A DNA stretch of 64,000 bases from Ruminococcus sp. (GTDB taxonomy: Bacteria; Bacillota; Clostridia; Oscillospirales; Ruminococcaceae). Below the pieces are notes generated by a model, which worked only from the letters and a program-made list of their open reading frames with translations, was not told where the DNA came from and searched no databases. The stretch lies in the NCBI GenBank assembly GCA_014799785.1, contig JAAVHI010000019.1, positions 1 through 64,000 of the forward strand, read 5' to 3'. Position numbers and translations under genes: made by a program. Below are positions 8,162 through 17,337 of this stretch, piece after piece (the stretch's first letter is position 1; every line of letters begins with the position of its first letter).

Positions 8162-9364
8162 ATGGCAAAATTTGATTCAAAAAGTTTCAACCCGCAGGCT
8201 TTCGGACATTATGTTAACCGAATCCCCAACACAAAAAAGACCGAACTTGCGAAATCGGGCGCGGTAGGTACAAACGAACAGGCGAGAAATGCGCTTTCCA
8301 GTCAGACGGGTTCGCTTTATGCTCGCATTCCTTATTTCGGCAGGATCAGCGGTTCTACCTCACAGAACAATGACGGCGCAACAGATATCACTTCCACCAA
8401 CACCACAACCTATGAACAGGGCTTTGTGGTTGCTTCCCGTATGGATTCATGGACTGAACGCAGTTTCAGCAAGAATATCACAGCGGGCGTTGATTTTATG
8501 GACAACGTTGCGGCACAGGTCGGCGATTACAAAATGGAAGTAAGGCAGGACATATTGCTTGCAATTCTTAACGGCGTATTTGCCATGGAAACTTCCGGGG
8601 ATAACGTTGCGGCGAAAGCAGCAAAAGAGTTTATTGAAAAGCACACTTTTGATATTACTGGTAAGACCGATAATGAAGCTTTTGTTGGTGCGGCGACCCT
8701 TAACAAAGCCATTCAGAAAGCTTGCGGCGATAACAAGAACATTTTCAAACTGGCTATAATGCACAGCGAGGTTGCAACCAACCTTGAAAATCTCCGTTTA
8801 CTGAAATACCTGACTTATACGGATGCTGACGGTGTACAGCGTGATCTTACTGTTGCGAGTTGGAACGGCAGAACGGTTCTGATTGATGACAGTATGCCCG
8901 TTGTGGAAGTGGTGACAGCAGCCGCAAAGACTACTGATACAGCGATTGACGAAAGCAAGACCTATTACACCCGCAGCGGCAGCAGCGGAAATTACATTTA
9001 TACGCCCGTTAAAACCCCTGTTGTTGCCGATATCGGTAATTATTATGAAGCAACCGCTTCTGAACCCACATATACAACTTATGTATTGGGTGAAGGCTCG
9101 ATTGTGCTTGATGATATCGGGGATTCTGTACCGTATGAAATGAGCCGTGACCCCAAAACTAATGGCGGTCAGGACACTTTGTATGTGCGTGATCGTTACA
9201 TTTGCGGCGTTGACGGTATCAGCTTTGAAAAACCTGCAAGCCTGACCGCTTCCGCTTCCAATTCCGATTTGAAGAATGGAGCGAATTGGAACATCATAAA
9301 CAATGGTGAAAAGGCAATTTCCCATAAGGCGATAGCACTTTGTAAAATCGTGTCTAAAGGCTAA
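8162..9364 (+). CDS. Major capsid protein with inserted domain
   Basis: A 400-residue coat protein identified by position after the Gp20-type scaffold and by coat-family segments such as TYEQGFVVASRMDSWTERSF and DFMDNVAAQVGDYKMEVRQD. The C-terminal region carries LYVRDRYICGVDGISFEKP, where such proteins have the shell-forming strands. Residues about 254-300 (SKTYYTRSGSSGNYIYTP, then ADIGNYYE) look like a Tyr/Thr/Ser-rich insertion between GRTVLIDDSMPVVE and TYTTYVLGEGSI and are probably exposed on the shell surface. HK97-like fold is inferred, not shown. Confidence 0.88.
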   Translation: MAKFDSKSFNPQAFGHYVNRIPNTKKTELAKSGAVGTNEQARNALSSQTGSLYARIPYFGRISGSTSQNNDGATDITSTNTTTYEQGFVVASRMDSWTERSFSKNITAGVDFMDNVAAQVGDYKMEVRQDILLAILNGVFAMETSGDNVAAKAAKEFIEKHTFDITGKTDNEAFVGAATLNKAIQKACGDNKNIFKLAIMHSEVATNLENLRLLKYLTYTDADGVQRDLTVASWNGRTVLIDDSMPVVEVVTAAAKTTDTAIDESKTYYTRSGSSGNYIYTPVKTPVVADIGNYYEATASEPTYTTYVLGEGSIVLDDIGDSVPYEMSRDPKTNGGQDTLYVRDRYICGVDGISFEKPASLTASASNSDLKNGANWNIINNGEKAISHKAIALCKIVSKG

Positions 9365-9387
9365 TCAAAGAAAAGGCGGTGAATTCC

Positions 9388-9777
9388 ATGTTGGAGCAGG
9401 TAAAAGAACGGCTGCAATCATTTGGGTATGATCTTAAAGAAAACGATGAAGCAATTCTGATTTTCTGTATTCAGAAGGTCGAAAATACAATCAAAAACGA
9501 TTGTAATGTTTCTTCTATACCTGACGGATTGGTGAACATCGCCGTTGACATGGTTGTCGGGGAGTTTTTAACAACAAAGAAAACCTTTGCACCAAATGAT
9601 ATTACAGGACTTGATTTAGATTTTGCGGTAAAGCAGATACAAACGGGTGATACAAATACAGTATTTGCAACCGGGGAAGGAAGTTTAACCGCTGAACAGC
9701 GGTTAAACACCTTTTTGAATTATCTTCTGACTCATGGGCGGGACGAATTTTCTTGTTATAGGAAAATCAGATGGTAA
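9388..9777 (+). CDS. Phage head-tail connector (YqbG / gp6-like)
   Basis: A 129-residue helical protein (MLEQVKERLQSFGYDLKEND; KVENTIKNDCNVSSIPDGL) matching head-tail connector proteins directly after the capsid gene. It likely forms the ring under the portal. ATG 9388 is preferred to GTG 9379 because AAAGGCGGTG (9372-9381) overlaps the latter. It overlaps the next gene by 7 bases. Confidence 0.75.
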   Translation: MLEQVKERLQSFGYDLKENDEAILIFCIQKVENTIKNDCNVSSIPDGLVNIAVDMVVGEFLTTKKTFAPNDITGLDLDFAVKQIQTGDTNTVFATGEGSLTAEQRLNTFLNYLLTHGRDEFSCYRKIRW

Positions 9778-10154
9778 AATCGGTTGAAGCTGCACGAAAA
9801 GCAGCGAGAAAAGCAATTGAAAGCACATATGAAGGCGTTTGTACAGTTGTTGAACGCCTTAGTGTAAAAGACGAAAAAACCAAAATATCCCGTCAAGATG
9901 AAGAAGTCATTATTGAAAATCAGCCCTGTAAATTATCATTTGAAAAGTTGAATGCCGCTGTACAAAGCGAAACGGCGGCAGAAATTTCACAAGGTACAAA
10001 GCTTTTCATCGCTCCTGAAATCAAAATTAAAGAAGGTTCAAAAATAATCGTCACACAAGACGGGGTGACAAGTGAGTATTCTGCAAGCGGAAAACCCGCC
10101 GTTTATTTTTCACATCAAGAAATCATTCTTGAATTGTTCAGGGGGTGGGCTTAA
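9771..10154 (+). CDS. Phage head closure / stopper-like protein (YqbH-like)
   Basis: A 127-residue protein with an N-terminal helix and then a beta-rich body (TYEGVCTVVERL; KIKEGSKIIVTQDGVTSEYS; GKPAVYFSHQEIILEL) as in SPP1 gp16 / XkdH-type head closure proteins. It is second in the connector series capsid-connector-stopper-HK97 gp10-like-terminator, which supports the assignment. Overlapping ends with both neighbours suggest translational coupling. Confidence 0.7.
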   Translation: MVKSVEAARKAARKAIESTYEGVCTVVERLSVKDEKTKISRQDEEVIIENQPCKLSFEKLNAAVQSETAAEISQGTKLFIAPEIKIKEGSKIIVTQDGVTSEYSASGKPAVYFSHQEIILELFRGWA

Positions 10155-10645
10155 TAAGTAAAACAGGCAATTTCTCTATGGGAGAGTTGAAAAAACTTCA
10201 AAAGCAGTTGAACGCTTTGACAGAAAAAGACACTAATGATTTTGTTGAAGCGTGTGCAAAAGAACTTGCCGCACGTTTACTTGCTAAGGTTATTAAGCGT
10301 ACACCCGTTGGCGTTTACCCTAAAAGTTCAGGAAAAAAAGGCGGTACGCTCAGACGGGGTTGGACTGCTGAAACCCATGAAGAAGCGGCAAGCGGAAATA
10401 AGGTATCAGCAAGCCAATATGCAAATTCGCTAAAAATCAATCATGTTGGTAATATGCTTATGATTGAAATTATAAACCCTGTTGAATACGCTTCCTACGT
10501 GGAACACGGACATAGAACCGCAGACCATGAAGGCTGGGTTAAAGGGCAATTTATGTTGACAATTTCAGAACAGGAAATTCAAGAAATTGCACCAAAAGTC
10601 CTTGAAGCAAAAATCAAAAAATTCTTTGAGGGGTGTATGAAATGA
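10145..10645 (+). CDS. HK97 gp10-like tail completion protein (XkdI/YqbI)
   Basis: A 166-residue protein with the hallmark RTPVGVYPKSSGKKGGTLRRGW and a later NPVEYASYVEHGHRT of the HK97_gp10 family, which works at the head-tail joint. The start is uncertain: GTG 10145 is the first in-frame codon and lies within an AGGGGGTG stretch; ATG 10178 is the next. It overlaps both neighbours. Confidence 0.82.
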   Translation: MGLISKTGNFSMGELKKLQKQLNALTEKDTNDFVEACAKELAARLLAKVIKRTPVGVYPKSSGKKGGTLRRGWTAETHEEAASGNKVSASQYANSLKINHVGNMLMIEIINPVEYASYVEHGHRTADHEGWVKGQFMLTISEQEIQEIAPKVLEAKIKKFFEGCMK

Positions 10646-11070
10646 TAAATTCAATAATTGAAGCTATCAGCATTTCCTTAAATGAAGAATTTGGGGATGA
10701 TTATACCAACTATATGGAAGAAATAAAGCAGGGTTTGAATGAACCATGCTTTTTTATTTCATGCCTTAATCCAACGCAAAAGCTTTTCTTTGGGAAACGG
10801 TATTTCCGTGAAAATCAGTTCTGTATTCAGTATTTTCCGCTTAATAAAATGCGTGAAAAAGAAGAATGCAACGATGTTGCAGAAAAGCTTTTTGATTGCC
10901 TTGAATATATAACTGTTACCGGTGATTTGGTTCGTGGTACAAAAATGAAGTATGAAATTGCAGACGGTATTTTGAATTTTTTTGTAAATTACGATATGTT
11001 TGTTTACAAAAAGGCTGATACCCCGGACGTTATGGAAGAACTCTCAAAAAATGTTGTTATGAAAGGATAA
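10642..11070 (+). CDS. Phage tail terminator-like protein (XkdJ/YqbJ)
   Basis: A 142-residue protein (NPTQKLFFGKRYFRENQFCIQYFP; NDVAEKLFDCLEYI) of the type following the gp10-like gene in PBSX-like phages, predicted to cap the tail tube before head joining. ATG 10642 overlaps the upstream TGA in an ATGA, with GAGGGGTG at the right distance. Confidence 0.68.
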   Translation: MINSIIEAISISLNEEFGDDYTNYMEEIKQGLNEPCFFISCLNPTQKLFFGKRYFRENQFCIQYFPLNKMREKEECNDVAEKLFDCLEYITVTGDLVRGTKMKYEIADGILNFFVNYDMFVYKKADTPDVMEELSKNVVMKG

Positions 11071-11079
11071 GGTGATGTT

Positions 11080-11277
11080 ATGGCGGCAGCAAAAAATGAA
11101 GATAAGCTTCCAACCGAAAAGGCTGAAAGTCTGTTTTCAAAAGAACAGTTGCTTGCGGCAGAACGCTTTCAGAGGAAAAGGGATGTTATAAATGCAATCC
11201 TTGAACCTGATAAAAAATACACAATCAAGACGGTTGAACAAATGATTGAAAAATATATGAAAGGACAGGTGAAGTGA
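11080..11277 (+). CDS. Small phage protein before sheath (YqbK-like)
   Basis: A 65-residue charged protein; the C-terminal half (RKRDVINAILEPDKKYTIKTVEQMIEKYM) resembles a short helical module found in small proteins placed just before sheath genes. Function not known. It ends 1 base before the sheath start. Confidence 0.65.
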   Translation: MAAAKNEDKLPTEKAESLFSKEQLLAAERFQRKRDVINAILEPDKKYTIKTVEQMIEKYMKGQVK

Positions 11278-11278
11278 T

Positions 11279-12586
11279 ATGGCTTTAGGCGGTGGAAGTT
11301 TTGTTACTCAAAACAAAGAATTGCCGGGTGCATATATCAATTTTATTTCGGCGGCTTCTGCGAACGCTGCTCTTTCCGAAAGAGGTATTGCTACAATGCC
11401 CCTTGAATTGGATTGGGGCGTTGAAGGTGAAGTTTTCAAAGTAACCAATGAGGAATTCCGTGAAAATAGTTCTGAAATTTTCGGTTATGAGTACGGACAC
11501 GAAAAATTAAAGGGTCTGCGGGATTTATTTCTTAACACAAAGGTTTTGTATGCCTACAGGCTTAACGGCAAGGGGGCAAAGGCAAGTAACGCCTATGCGA
11601 CAGCTTTATATAGCGGCGTTCGTGGAAATGATTTAAAGATAATCATTCAGCAGAACGCCGACGATGAAAGCCTGTTTGACGTTAAAACCGTACTCGGCAC
11701 AAAGACCGTGGACGAACAAACTGTATCGGAAATGAAAAATTTGACTGAAAACAAGTATGTATCTTGGAAATCAGGTGCAACGCTTGAACTGACAGCTTCA
11801 ACTCCGTTGCAGGGCGGCACAAATGCAGATATTACTGGTACTGCGTATCAGGAATACATTGATAAAATCGAATCCTACACCTACAATACAATGGGTGTCA
11901 TGGTTACTGATAAAACCACTAAAGAACTGTTTACTTCCTTCTTGAAGCGTATGCGTGAGGAAATCGGTGCTAAATTTCAGTTGGTTCTTTACGACCATGC
12001 GGCTGATTATTACGGCGTTATCAATGTAAAAAACAAAGTCACCGATACAGGTTGCAATGAAGCAAGCCTTGTATATTGGGTGACGGGTGCATCTGCCGGC
12101 TGTGAGGTAAACAAAAGCAATCAGAATAAAAAGTATGACGGCGAATTCTCTGTTGATATCAATTACACCCAAATTGAGTTGAAAAAATCAATAAAGTCCG
12201 GGGAATTCATGTTCCATAAGGTGAATTCTGATATTCGGGTACTTGAAGATATTAACTCCATGACTACCGTTTCCGATACGGTGGGGGACGTTTTCAAGGA
12301 AAACCAAACAATTCGTGTCATCGACCAAATTGCAAACGACATTGCAGTTTTGTTCAATACGAAATATCTCGGTGTTGTACCCAACGATGCGGCGGGCAGG
12401 GTTTCTCTTTGGTCGGACATTGTTCAGCATCATGAGCAGTTGCAGGAAATCAGAGCAATTGAAAACTTTTCCGATTCCGATGTGACTGTTGAGCAGGGCA
12501 ATACAAAGAAATCTGTTGTAGTTACTGATTTCATAACGGTTGTAAACGCTATGAGCAAGCTTTATATGACCGTTACAGTATCATAA
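11279..12586 (+). CDS. xkdK: Phage tail sheath protein (XkdK-like)
   Basis: A 435-residue protein with the sheath features: N-terminal PGAYINFISAASANAALSERGIATMPLELDWG, a central YTYNTMGVMVTDKTTKELFTSFLKRMREE, and a C-terminal GDVFKENQTIRVIDQIANDIAVLFNTKYLGVVPND, all typical of XkdK. The protein forms the contractile outer cylinder. Its presence shows that the phage has a contractile tail. Confidence 0.93.
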   Translation: MALGGGSFVTQNKELPGAYINFISAASANAALSERGIATMPLELDWGVEGEVFKVTNEEFRENSSEIFGYEYGHEKLKGLRDLFLNTKVLYAYRLNGKGAKASNAYATALYSGVRGNDLKIIIQQNADDESLFDVKTVLGTKTVDEQTVSEMKNLTENKYVSWKSGATLELTASTPLQGGTNADITGTAYQEYIDKIESYTYNTMGVMVTDKTTKELFTSFLKRMREEIGAKFQLVLYDHAADYYGVINVKNKVTDTGCNEASLVYWVTGASAGCEVNKSNQNKKYDGEFSVDINYTQIELKKSIKSGEFMFHKVNSDIRVLEDINSMTTVSDTVGDVFKENQTIRVIDQIANDIAVLFNTKYLGVVPNDAAGRVSLWSDIVQHHEQLQEIRAIENFSDSDVTVEQGNTKKSVVVTDFITVVNAMSKLYMTVTVS

Positions 12587-12602
12587 TTAAGGGGGGATTT
12601 TA

Positions 12603-13082
12603 ATGCCAAACGTTACTATGAAAGGTAAAGATGCGCTGTGTGCAGAATTGGCAGAGTGTTTTGTGACTATCGGAACACGCCGCTACAATTTCATGCAGGC
12701 TATAAAGCTTGAAGCCAAATTTGAAAAGACTAAAACAGAAGTTCCTATTTTGGGGCAAACAGGTAAGGGAAATAAGGCTACCGGGTGGAAAGGTACGGGT
12801 TCAGCGACATTCCACTATAATACGTCAATTTTCCGTGAACTGATGCTTCACTACAAGGACACCGGCGAGGACATTTATTTTGAAATGCAAATCTCAAACG
12901 AAGATCCTACTTCAACGGTAGGGCGGCAGACAATTATTTTGATTGGCTGCAACGTTGACGGCGGCGTTTTGTCAAAATTTGATGCCGATGGTGAATATCT
13001 TGATGAAGAAATGGATTTCACCTTTGAAGATTTCAAAATGCCTGAAACATTTAAGTTCTTGGAAGGCTTTCTTACCAACTAA
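12603..13082 (+). CDS. xkdM: Phage tail tube protein (XkdM-like)
   Basis: A 159-residue protein of the DUF2001/XkdM family: MQAIKLEAKFEKTKTEVPIL, GTGSATFHYNTSIFRELML and ISNEDPTSTVGRQTIILIGC are recognisable. It polymerises into the inner tube within the sheath. AAGGGGGGA precedes the ATG and a terminator hairpin follows, consistent with abundant sheath and tube expression. Confidence 0.92.
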   Translation: MPNVTMKGKDALCAELAECFVTIGTRRYNFMQAIKLEAKFEKTKTEVPILGQTGKGNKATGWKGTGSATFHYNTSIFRELMLHYKDTGEDIYFEMQISNEDPTSTVGRQTIILIGCNVDGGVLSKFDADGEYLDEEMDFTFEDFKMPETFKFLEGFLTN

Positions 13083-13086
13083 CAAT

Positions 13087-13131
13087 AAAACCCCTTGTAT
13101 AAGCTTATATACGGCTCATATAAGGGGTTTT
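13087..13131 (+). terminator. Intrinsic terminator after tail tube gene
   Basis: AAAACCCCTTGTAT (13087-13100) pairs with ATAAGGGGTTTT (13119-13131), leaving TTTTAAATT behind. It likely lowers transcription of chaperone and tape measure relative to sheath and tube. Confidence 0.75.
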
Positions 13132-13166
13132 AAATTAACTTGATATAACAGAAAGGAAAATGCTAA

Positions 13167-13598
13167 ATGTCTAAATTTGCACAGTTTATGAAGGGAAATA
13201 AGGTTACAAAAGAAAACGAATTTCACCCCGTTACAAAATCTCTTTGCGATGAAAACGGCAACCCCCTTGAATGGGAATTCCGGCACATTACTTCCAAAGA
13301 GAACGAAACAATTCGTGAAAGCTGCACGAAAGAAGTTCCGGTTACGGGTAAACCAAATATGTACCGCCCGAAAATCAATTCAAGCCTGTACATTCGGAAG
13401 ATGATTACCGCTTCCATTGTGACACCGGATTTGCTTGATGCTGAACTGCAAGACAGCTATGACGTAAAGACCCCGGAAGATTTGCTTATGGCTATGGTTG
13501 ATGATCCGGGCGAATACAACGAGCTTGCCGCTTATGTTCAGAAGTTTCAGGGGTTTGACGTTTCTTTCGAGGATAAGGTGGAAGAAGCAAAAAACTAA
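13167..13598 (+). CDS. xkdN: Tail assembly chaperone, zero-frame product (XkdN-like)
   Basis: A 143-residue protein of the Phage_TAC_5/XkdN type (MSKFAQFMKGNKVTKENEFH; WEFRHITSKENETIRESC). It lies between tube and tape measure, the invariant place of tail assembly chaperones (lambda G/T). The last codons are GCA AAA AAC TAA, so the stop follows directly on an A AAA AAC slippery heptamer (13589-13595). Confidence 0.9.
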   Translation: MSKFAQFMKGNKVTKENEFHPVTKSLCDENGNPLEWEFRHITSKENETIRESCTKEVPVTGKPNMYRPKINSSLYIRKMITASIVTPDLLDAELQDSYDVKTPEDLLMAMVDDPGEYNELAAYVQKFQGFDVSFEDKVEEAKN

Positions 13599-13774
13599 TC
13601 GAAGAAGGGGATTGGGAAGCCAATTTTGCTTACTATGCCCTTCTCAAACTTCATATTCTCCCTTCCGTTTTCCTTGCTATGGACGAACGGGAAAAGGCTT
13701 TTGTCGTTGCGGCTATTAAAATAAAAATGAAAAATGACAAGGAAGAAAAGGGACGAATAAAGAGTAAAAAGTGA
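13167..13774 (+). CDS. Tail assembly chaperone, -1 frameshift fusion product
   Basis: If ribosomes slip back one base on A AAA AAC (13589-13595), reading continues from CTA 13595 to TGA 13772-13774, adding 59 residues to the 143 and giving about 202. The extension (LIEEGDWEANFAYYALLKLH..., then SVFLAMDEREKAFVVAAIKI) is a good protein sequence resembling the second tail-chaperone part of PBSX-like phages. It has no start codon or ribosome site of its own directly after the first stop. The lambda G/GT pair is the precedent. The frameshift itself is inferred. Confidence 0.78.
13575..13595 (+). promoter_or_regulatory. Programmed -1 frameshift signal (SD-like element and A AAA AAC)
   Basis: The slippery heptamer A AAA AAC is in the correct phase (GCA AAA AAC). 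An internal Shine-Dalgarno-like AAGGTGG (13575-13581) lies 7 bases upstream, as in other bacterial -1 frameshift sites where an SD element stimulates slipping. The zero-frame stop is immediately downstream. I see no obvious strong downstream stem-loop. Confidence 0.78.
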
Positions 13775-13790
13775 AAGGTAGGTGATACGC

Positions 13791-16616
13791 ATGGGAACAA
13801 TCCAATCGTCAATTGAATTATATGACGTATTTACAACGCCGATGATGAATATTATCAACGCTGTTAATGCGGGTGTTTCAGCCATAGAACAAATGCAATC
13901 CACAATGAACAATCAAATTGATACCACTTCATTAGAGGAAATGCAGAATCAAATAAATCAAGCTGCAAGCGCAATTCAGGATTTGGATGCGGCAATTCAA
14001 AATACAACGCCGCTTACCATGAGTGTCCCCGCCATTCCTGAACCCAAACCATACGAAATTCCTATAAAATGGAAATCTGATAATTTAAAAGTATTTACTG
14101 GTACAGGCATTGAACGCTTTGAACAAGAAGTTCAAAGTACAAACAATATGCTGAACACATTGAACGAAACACAAAAACGGATAGCAGTTACAGCTTCACA
14201 TACAAATCTGCTTTCTCCGAATATGCTTGATGATATGAATTCATTACAGAACCGAATTCAAGATATTCAAGAACAAATTCAAACTATTGAAAATAATCCC
14301 TTAAATTTGGGTACAGATATTGCAAACTCTGAATTGGAGCAGCTAAGAGAAAACTTGAATCAAGCGGTTCAGGAACAAGAGTTACTGAATAATGCGGTTG
14401 AAAACATGGACGTTGAAAGCGCAAACGCCGCTTATTTACAATTATCCCGTACAATTGGAAATACAGAACGCTATATTAGGGATAACGTCAACGAACAGGG
14501 GCGTTTTAACCGTGAAATTGAGCGTGGAACAAATGAAGCCAATCAACTTATGCAGACAATCAAAGGTGCTGTTTCTGCATATGTGGGTATAGCGGGTATA
14601 AAGAAAGCCTTTGATTTTGTAGAGGATTGCACACAGGCTTTTAATACACAATTAAACGCTGAAACGCAGCTTATCAGCGTTCTTGCAAATATGCTTGATG
14701 AAGATTATGTTTCACAGTTCAGAATTGAAACAACTGCTGACACAGCAGGGGCAATTAATGAAATCAATGCAATTCAAAGTAATATTGATGATGTAATTGT
14801 CCCCGTTTCTGCTGAATCAAGAGCATTAACCGCCGCATTCGACCAAATCACGGAAAAGGCGGCTGAAATACAAAGCCGTGGTATTTACGGCGATGAAGCC
14901 ATGATTGCGGCGGCGGCAGAATTTTCAACGTATTTTAAAGACACCAATGCAGTCGAAATGATGATGGACACACTTGCCGATTATGCAATGGGTATGAGCG
15001 GCGGCGGTGCAATTGATTCCAATGGAATGGTGCAGTACGCAACCAATTTAGGAAAAATTATGTCGGGTTCATATGATGCCATGACAAAAAAAGGTTTTGA
15101 AATCAATGACGTACAAAAGGCAATAATTGAAGGTACAGCGACACAAGAACAAATTATTGCAGCAATCGGTGAAGAATACGTGAATATGTCACAGGATATG
15201 CAAGCGGCAGCAGCTATTTCACAGGTAATTGAAGAATCGTGGGCGGGCTTATATGAAAATATGAGCAACACCCCGGAAGGTAAAATCATTCAATTAACCA
15301 ACGCTTGGGGTGATATGAAAGAGGTTATCGGTGAACAGCTTTACCCTTATGTACTTTTGTTTGTAAACACTATCACAGAAAATTGGAGTACAATCGAAAG
15401 CGTTGTTCAAGGAATAACGATAGGACTTGAATATCTGCTTGGGGTTTTGTCTTGGGTGCTTCAAGGGGCAATCAATTTTGCACAAGCTGTTATTGATAAC
15501 TGGTCTTGGATAAGCCCTATTATTTATGGCGTTGTTGCGGCTTTAATGGCGTATCATGGTGTGCGGCTTGCTGTAAACGCAGTTGAATTAATAAGCAAGG
15601 GTATCAAGATTGCTATGTGTGTTGCTTCATACGCACACGCAGCCGCTATAGGTGCAGAAGTAAGCGCAACGGTAGCGGCTACAGCGGCACAATACGGTTT
15701 AAATACTGCGTTACTTGCTTGCCCTATAACGTGGATCATTGTTATTATAATTGCCCTGATAGCAATTATATACGCTGCTGTTGCGGCGGTGAATCACTTT
15801 GCAGGAACTACCGTTTCGGCAACGGGTATTATATGCGGGGCGTTCATGGTTGCATTAGCTTTCATAGGTAATATTTTTATTGCTTTATGGAATTTGGTTG
15901 TTGATGTATTTGTAATGATTTACAATCTTGTAGCAACCGTGGCGAATTTCATAGGCAATGTATTTATTGACCCTGTAGGAGCGGTATGCCGTTTGTTTTT
16001 TGATTTGGCTGATACCGTACTTAGCGTTCTTCAAACATTAGCTTCTGCAATTGATACAATTTTTGGTTCAAATCTTGCCGGTGCAGTTCAAGGATGGCGT
16101 AATTCCCTTGGCGGTTGGGTGGATTCCACCTTCGGCAAGGGAATAGAGGTAATGGAAAAGCTAAACGCCGATGATATGAAACTTGGACGATTTGAATATG
16201 GTTCGGCGTGGGATGCAGGATATAGTTTCGGTGAGGGTATTGATAACAGTATTGCAAATCTTGACCCTGCTTCTTTGTTTGGAACAACTGAAATTCCTTC
16301 TCCTTTAGATTACGCAAGTAATTTTACACCAAATAGCATGAATGACATTAACAGCATTGGTGACGATGTTTCCGACATTTCGGGAAACACAGGAAGTATT
16401 GCGGATTCCTTAGATATTACAAATGAAGATTTGAAATATTTACGGGATATAGCAGAACAAGAAGCAATCAACAGATTTACAACCGCCGAAATTAGGATAG
16501 AGCAAACCAACAATAACAGCATATCGTCTGAATGGGATTTAGATGGTGTTGTTAATGGATTGACCGATGCCGTAAATGAAGCGGTTGATATTATAGCGGA
16601 AGGGGTGCATACTTAA
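13791..16616 (+). CDS. Phage tail tape measure protein
   Basis: A 941-residue protein placed after the chaperone. The N-terminal 300 residues are Gln/Asn-rich coiled coil; about residues 560-760 hold several hydrophobic stretches (VVAALMAYHGVRLAVNAVEL; ITWIIVIIIALIAIIYAAV; AFMVALAFIGNIFIALW) as in tape measures that insert into the host membrane; the C-terminal part is polar. It sets tail length and probably helps DNA entry. ATG 13791 follows AGGTGA at good spacing; GTG 13782 lies inside that site. The stop shares one base with the next ATG. Confidence 0.93.
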   Translation: MGTIQSSIELYDVFTTPMMNIINAVNAGVSAIEQMQSTMNNQIDTTSLEEMQNQINQAASAIQDLDAAIQNTTPLTMSVPAIPEPKPYEIPIKWKSDNLKVFTGTGIERFEQEVQSTNNMLNTLNETQKRIAVTASHTNLLSPNMLDDMNSLQNRIQDIQEQIQTIENNPLNLGTDIANSELEQLRENLNQAVQEQELLNNAVENMDVESANAAYLQLSRTIGNTERYIRDNVNEQGRFNREIERGTNEANQLMQTIKGAVSAYVGIAGIKKAFDFVEDCTQAFNTQLNAETQLISVLANMLDEDYVSQFRIETTADTAGAINEINAIQSNIDDVIVPVSAESRALTAAFDQITEKAAEIQSRGIYGDEAMIAAAAEFSTYFKDTNAVEMMMDTLADYAMGMSGGGAIDSNGMVQYATNLGKIMSGSYDAMTKKGFEINDVQKAIIEGTATQEQIIAAIGEEYVNMSQDMQAAAAISQVIEESWAGLYENMSNTPEGKIIQLTNAWGDMKEVIGEQLYPYVLLFVNTITENWSTIESVVQGITIGLEYLLGVLSWVLQGAINFAQAVIDNWSWISPIIYGVVAALMAYHGVRLAVNAVELISKGIKIAMCVASYAHAAAIGAEVSATVAATAAQYGLNTALLACPITWIIVIIIALIAIIYAAVAAVNHFAGTTVSATGIICGAFMVALAFIGNIFIALWNLVVDVFVMIYNLVATVANFIGNVFIDPVGAVCRLFFDLADTVLSVLQTLASAIDTIFGSNLAGAVQGWRNSLGGWVDSTFGKGIEVMEKLNADDMKLGRFEYGSAWDAGYSFGEGIDNSIANLDPASLFGTTEIPSPLDYASNFTPNSMNDINSIGDDVSDISGNTGSIADSLDITNEDLKYLRDIAEQEAINRFTTAEIRIEQTNNNSISSEWDLDGVVNGLTDAVNEAVDIIAEGVHT

Positions 16617-17335
16617 TGGCAAAAGGTGGATATGATTTTTATTTGGATAAATGTCTGTTACCTATCGCACCCCAAAAGCTGCAAATCAAAATCAATAATG
16701 CAAATTCAACGCTTACACTTATAAATGACGGAGAAATCAACATTCTGAAAACACCCAAATTGACAGATATTGAATTTGAATGTGAAATTCCGCAAGTGAA
16801 ATATCCTTTTGCAACGTACAAGGACGGAGTTAAGGACGCTTCTTATTTTTTGGATTATTTTGAAACATTGAAAACTAAGAAAAAGCCTTTTCAGTTTATC
16901 GTTTCACGAACTATGCCGAATGGAAAAGTCCTTTTTTCCACAAATATTAAAGTTTCAATGGAAGATTATAAAATCGTTGAACAAGCTAAAAATGCTTTTG
17001 ATTTGACGGTCAAAATAAAATTGAAACAATATCGTGAATATGCAACCAAAACGGTAAGTGTTAAAATGGACGATTCTGAACCAAAAGCGACGGTACAATC
17101 CAAACGGGCTGAATCAACAACGCAAAGTTCAAAACCCATTGAAATTGGTTCAGAGGTAATTGTAAACGGACAATTATTCCGTGACAGTTATGGTGGTGGA
17201 GCAGGAAAAACATTGTCAAACTATAAGGGTAAAGTGAATTTTATTAATACTGACGGTTCGCACTTGTACCATATAGCAACCTCTTCCGGGGAATGGCTTG
17301 GTTGGGTAACGGCTGAAAGTGTAAAGGCGGTGTAG
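16616..17335 (+). CDS. XkdP-like tail protein with SH3-like C-terminus
   Basis: A 239-residue protein. Residues 1-145 (MAKGGYDFYLDKCLLPIAPQ; DIEFECEIPQVKYPFATY; FQFIVSRTMPNGKVLFSTNI) match the XkdP/YqbP N-domain. After a Ser/Thr/Lys linker, residues about 175-239 (IGSEVIVNGQLFRDSYGGG; LYHIATSSGEWLGWV) look like a small SH3-type barrel in place of the LysM domain usual in XkdP. It probably bridges tube tip and baseplate, with the end domain touching cell wall. Confidence 0.85.
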   Translation: MAKGGYDFYLDKCLLPIAPQKLQIKINNANSTLTLINDGEINILKTPKLTDIEFECEIPQVKYPFATYKDGVKDASYFLDYFETLKTKKKPFQFIVSRTMPNGKVLFSTNIKVSMEDYKIVEQAKNAFDLTVKIKLKQYREYATKTVSVKMDDSEPKATVQSKRAESTTQSSKPIEIGSEVIVNGQLFRDSYGGGAGKTLSNYKGKVNFINTDGSHLYHIATSSGEWLGWVTAESVKAV

Positions 17336-17337
17336 CT

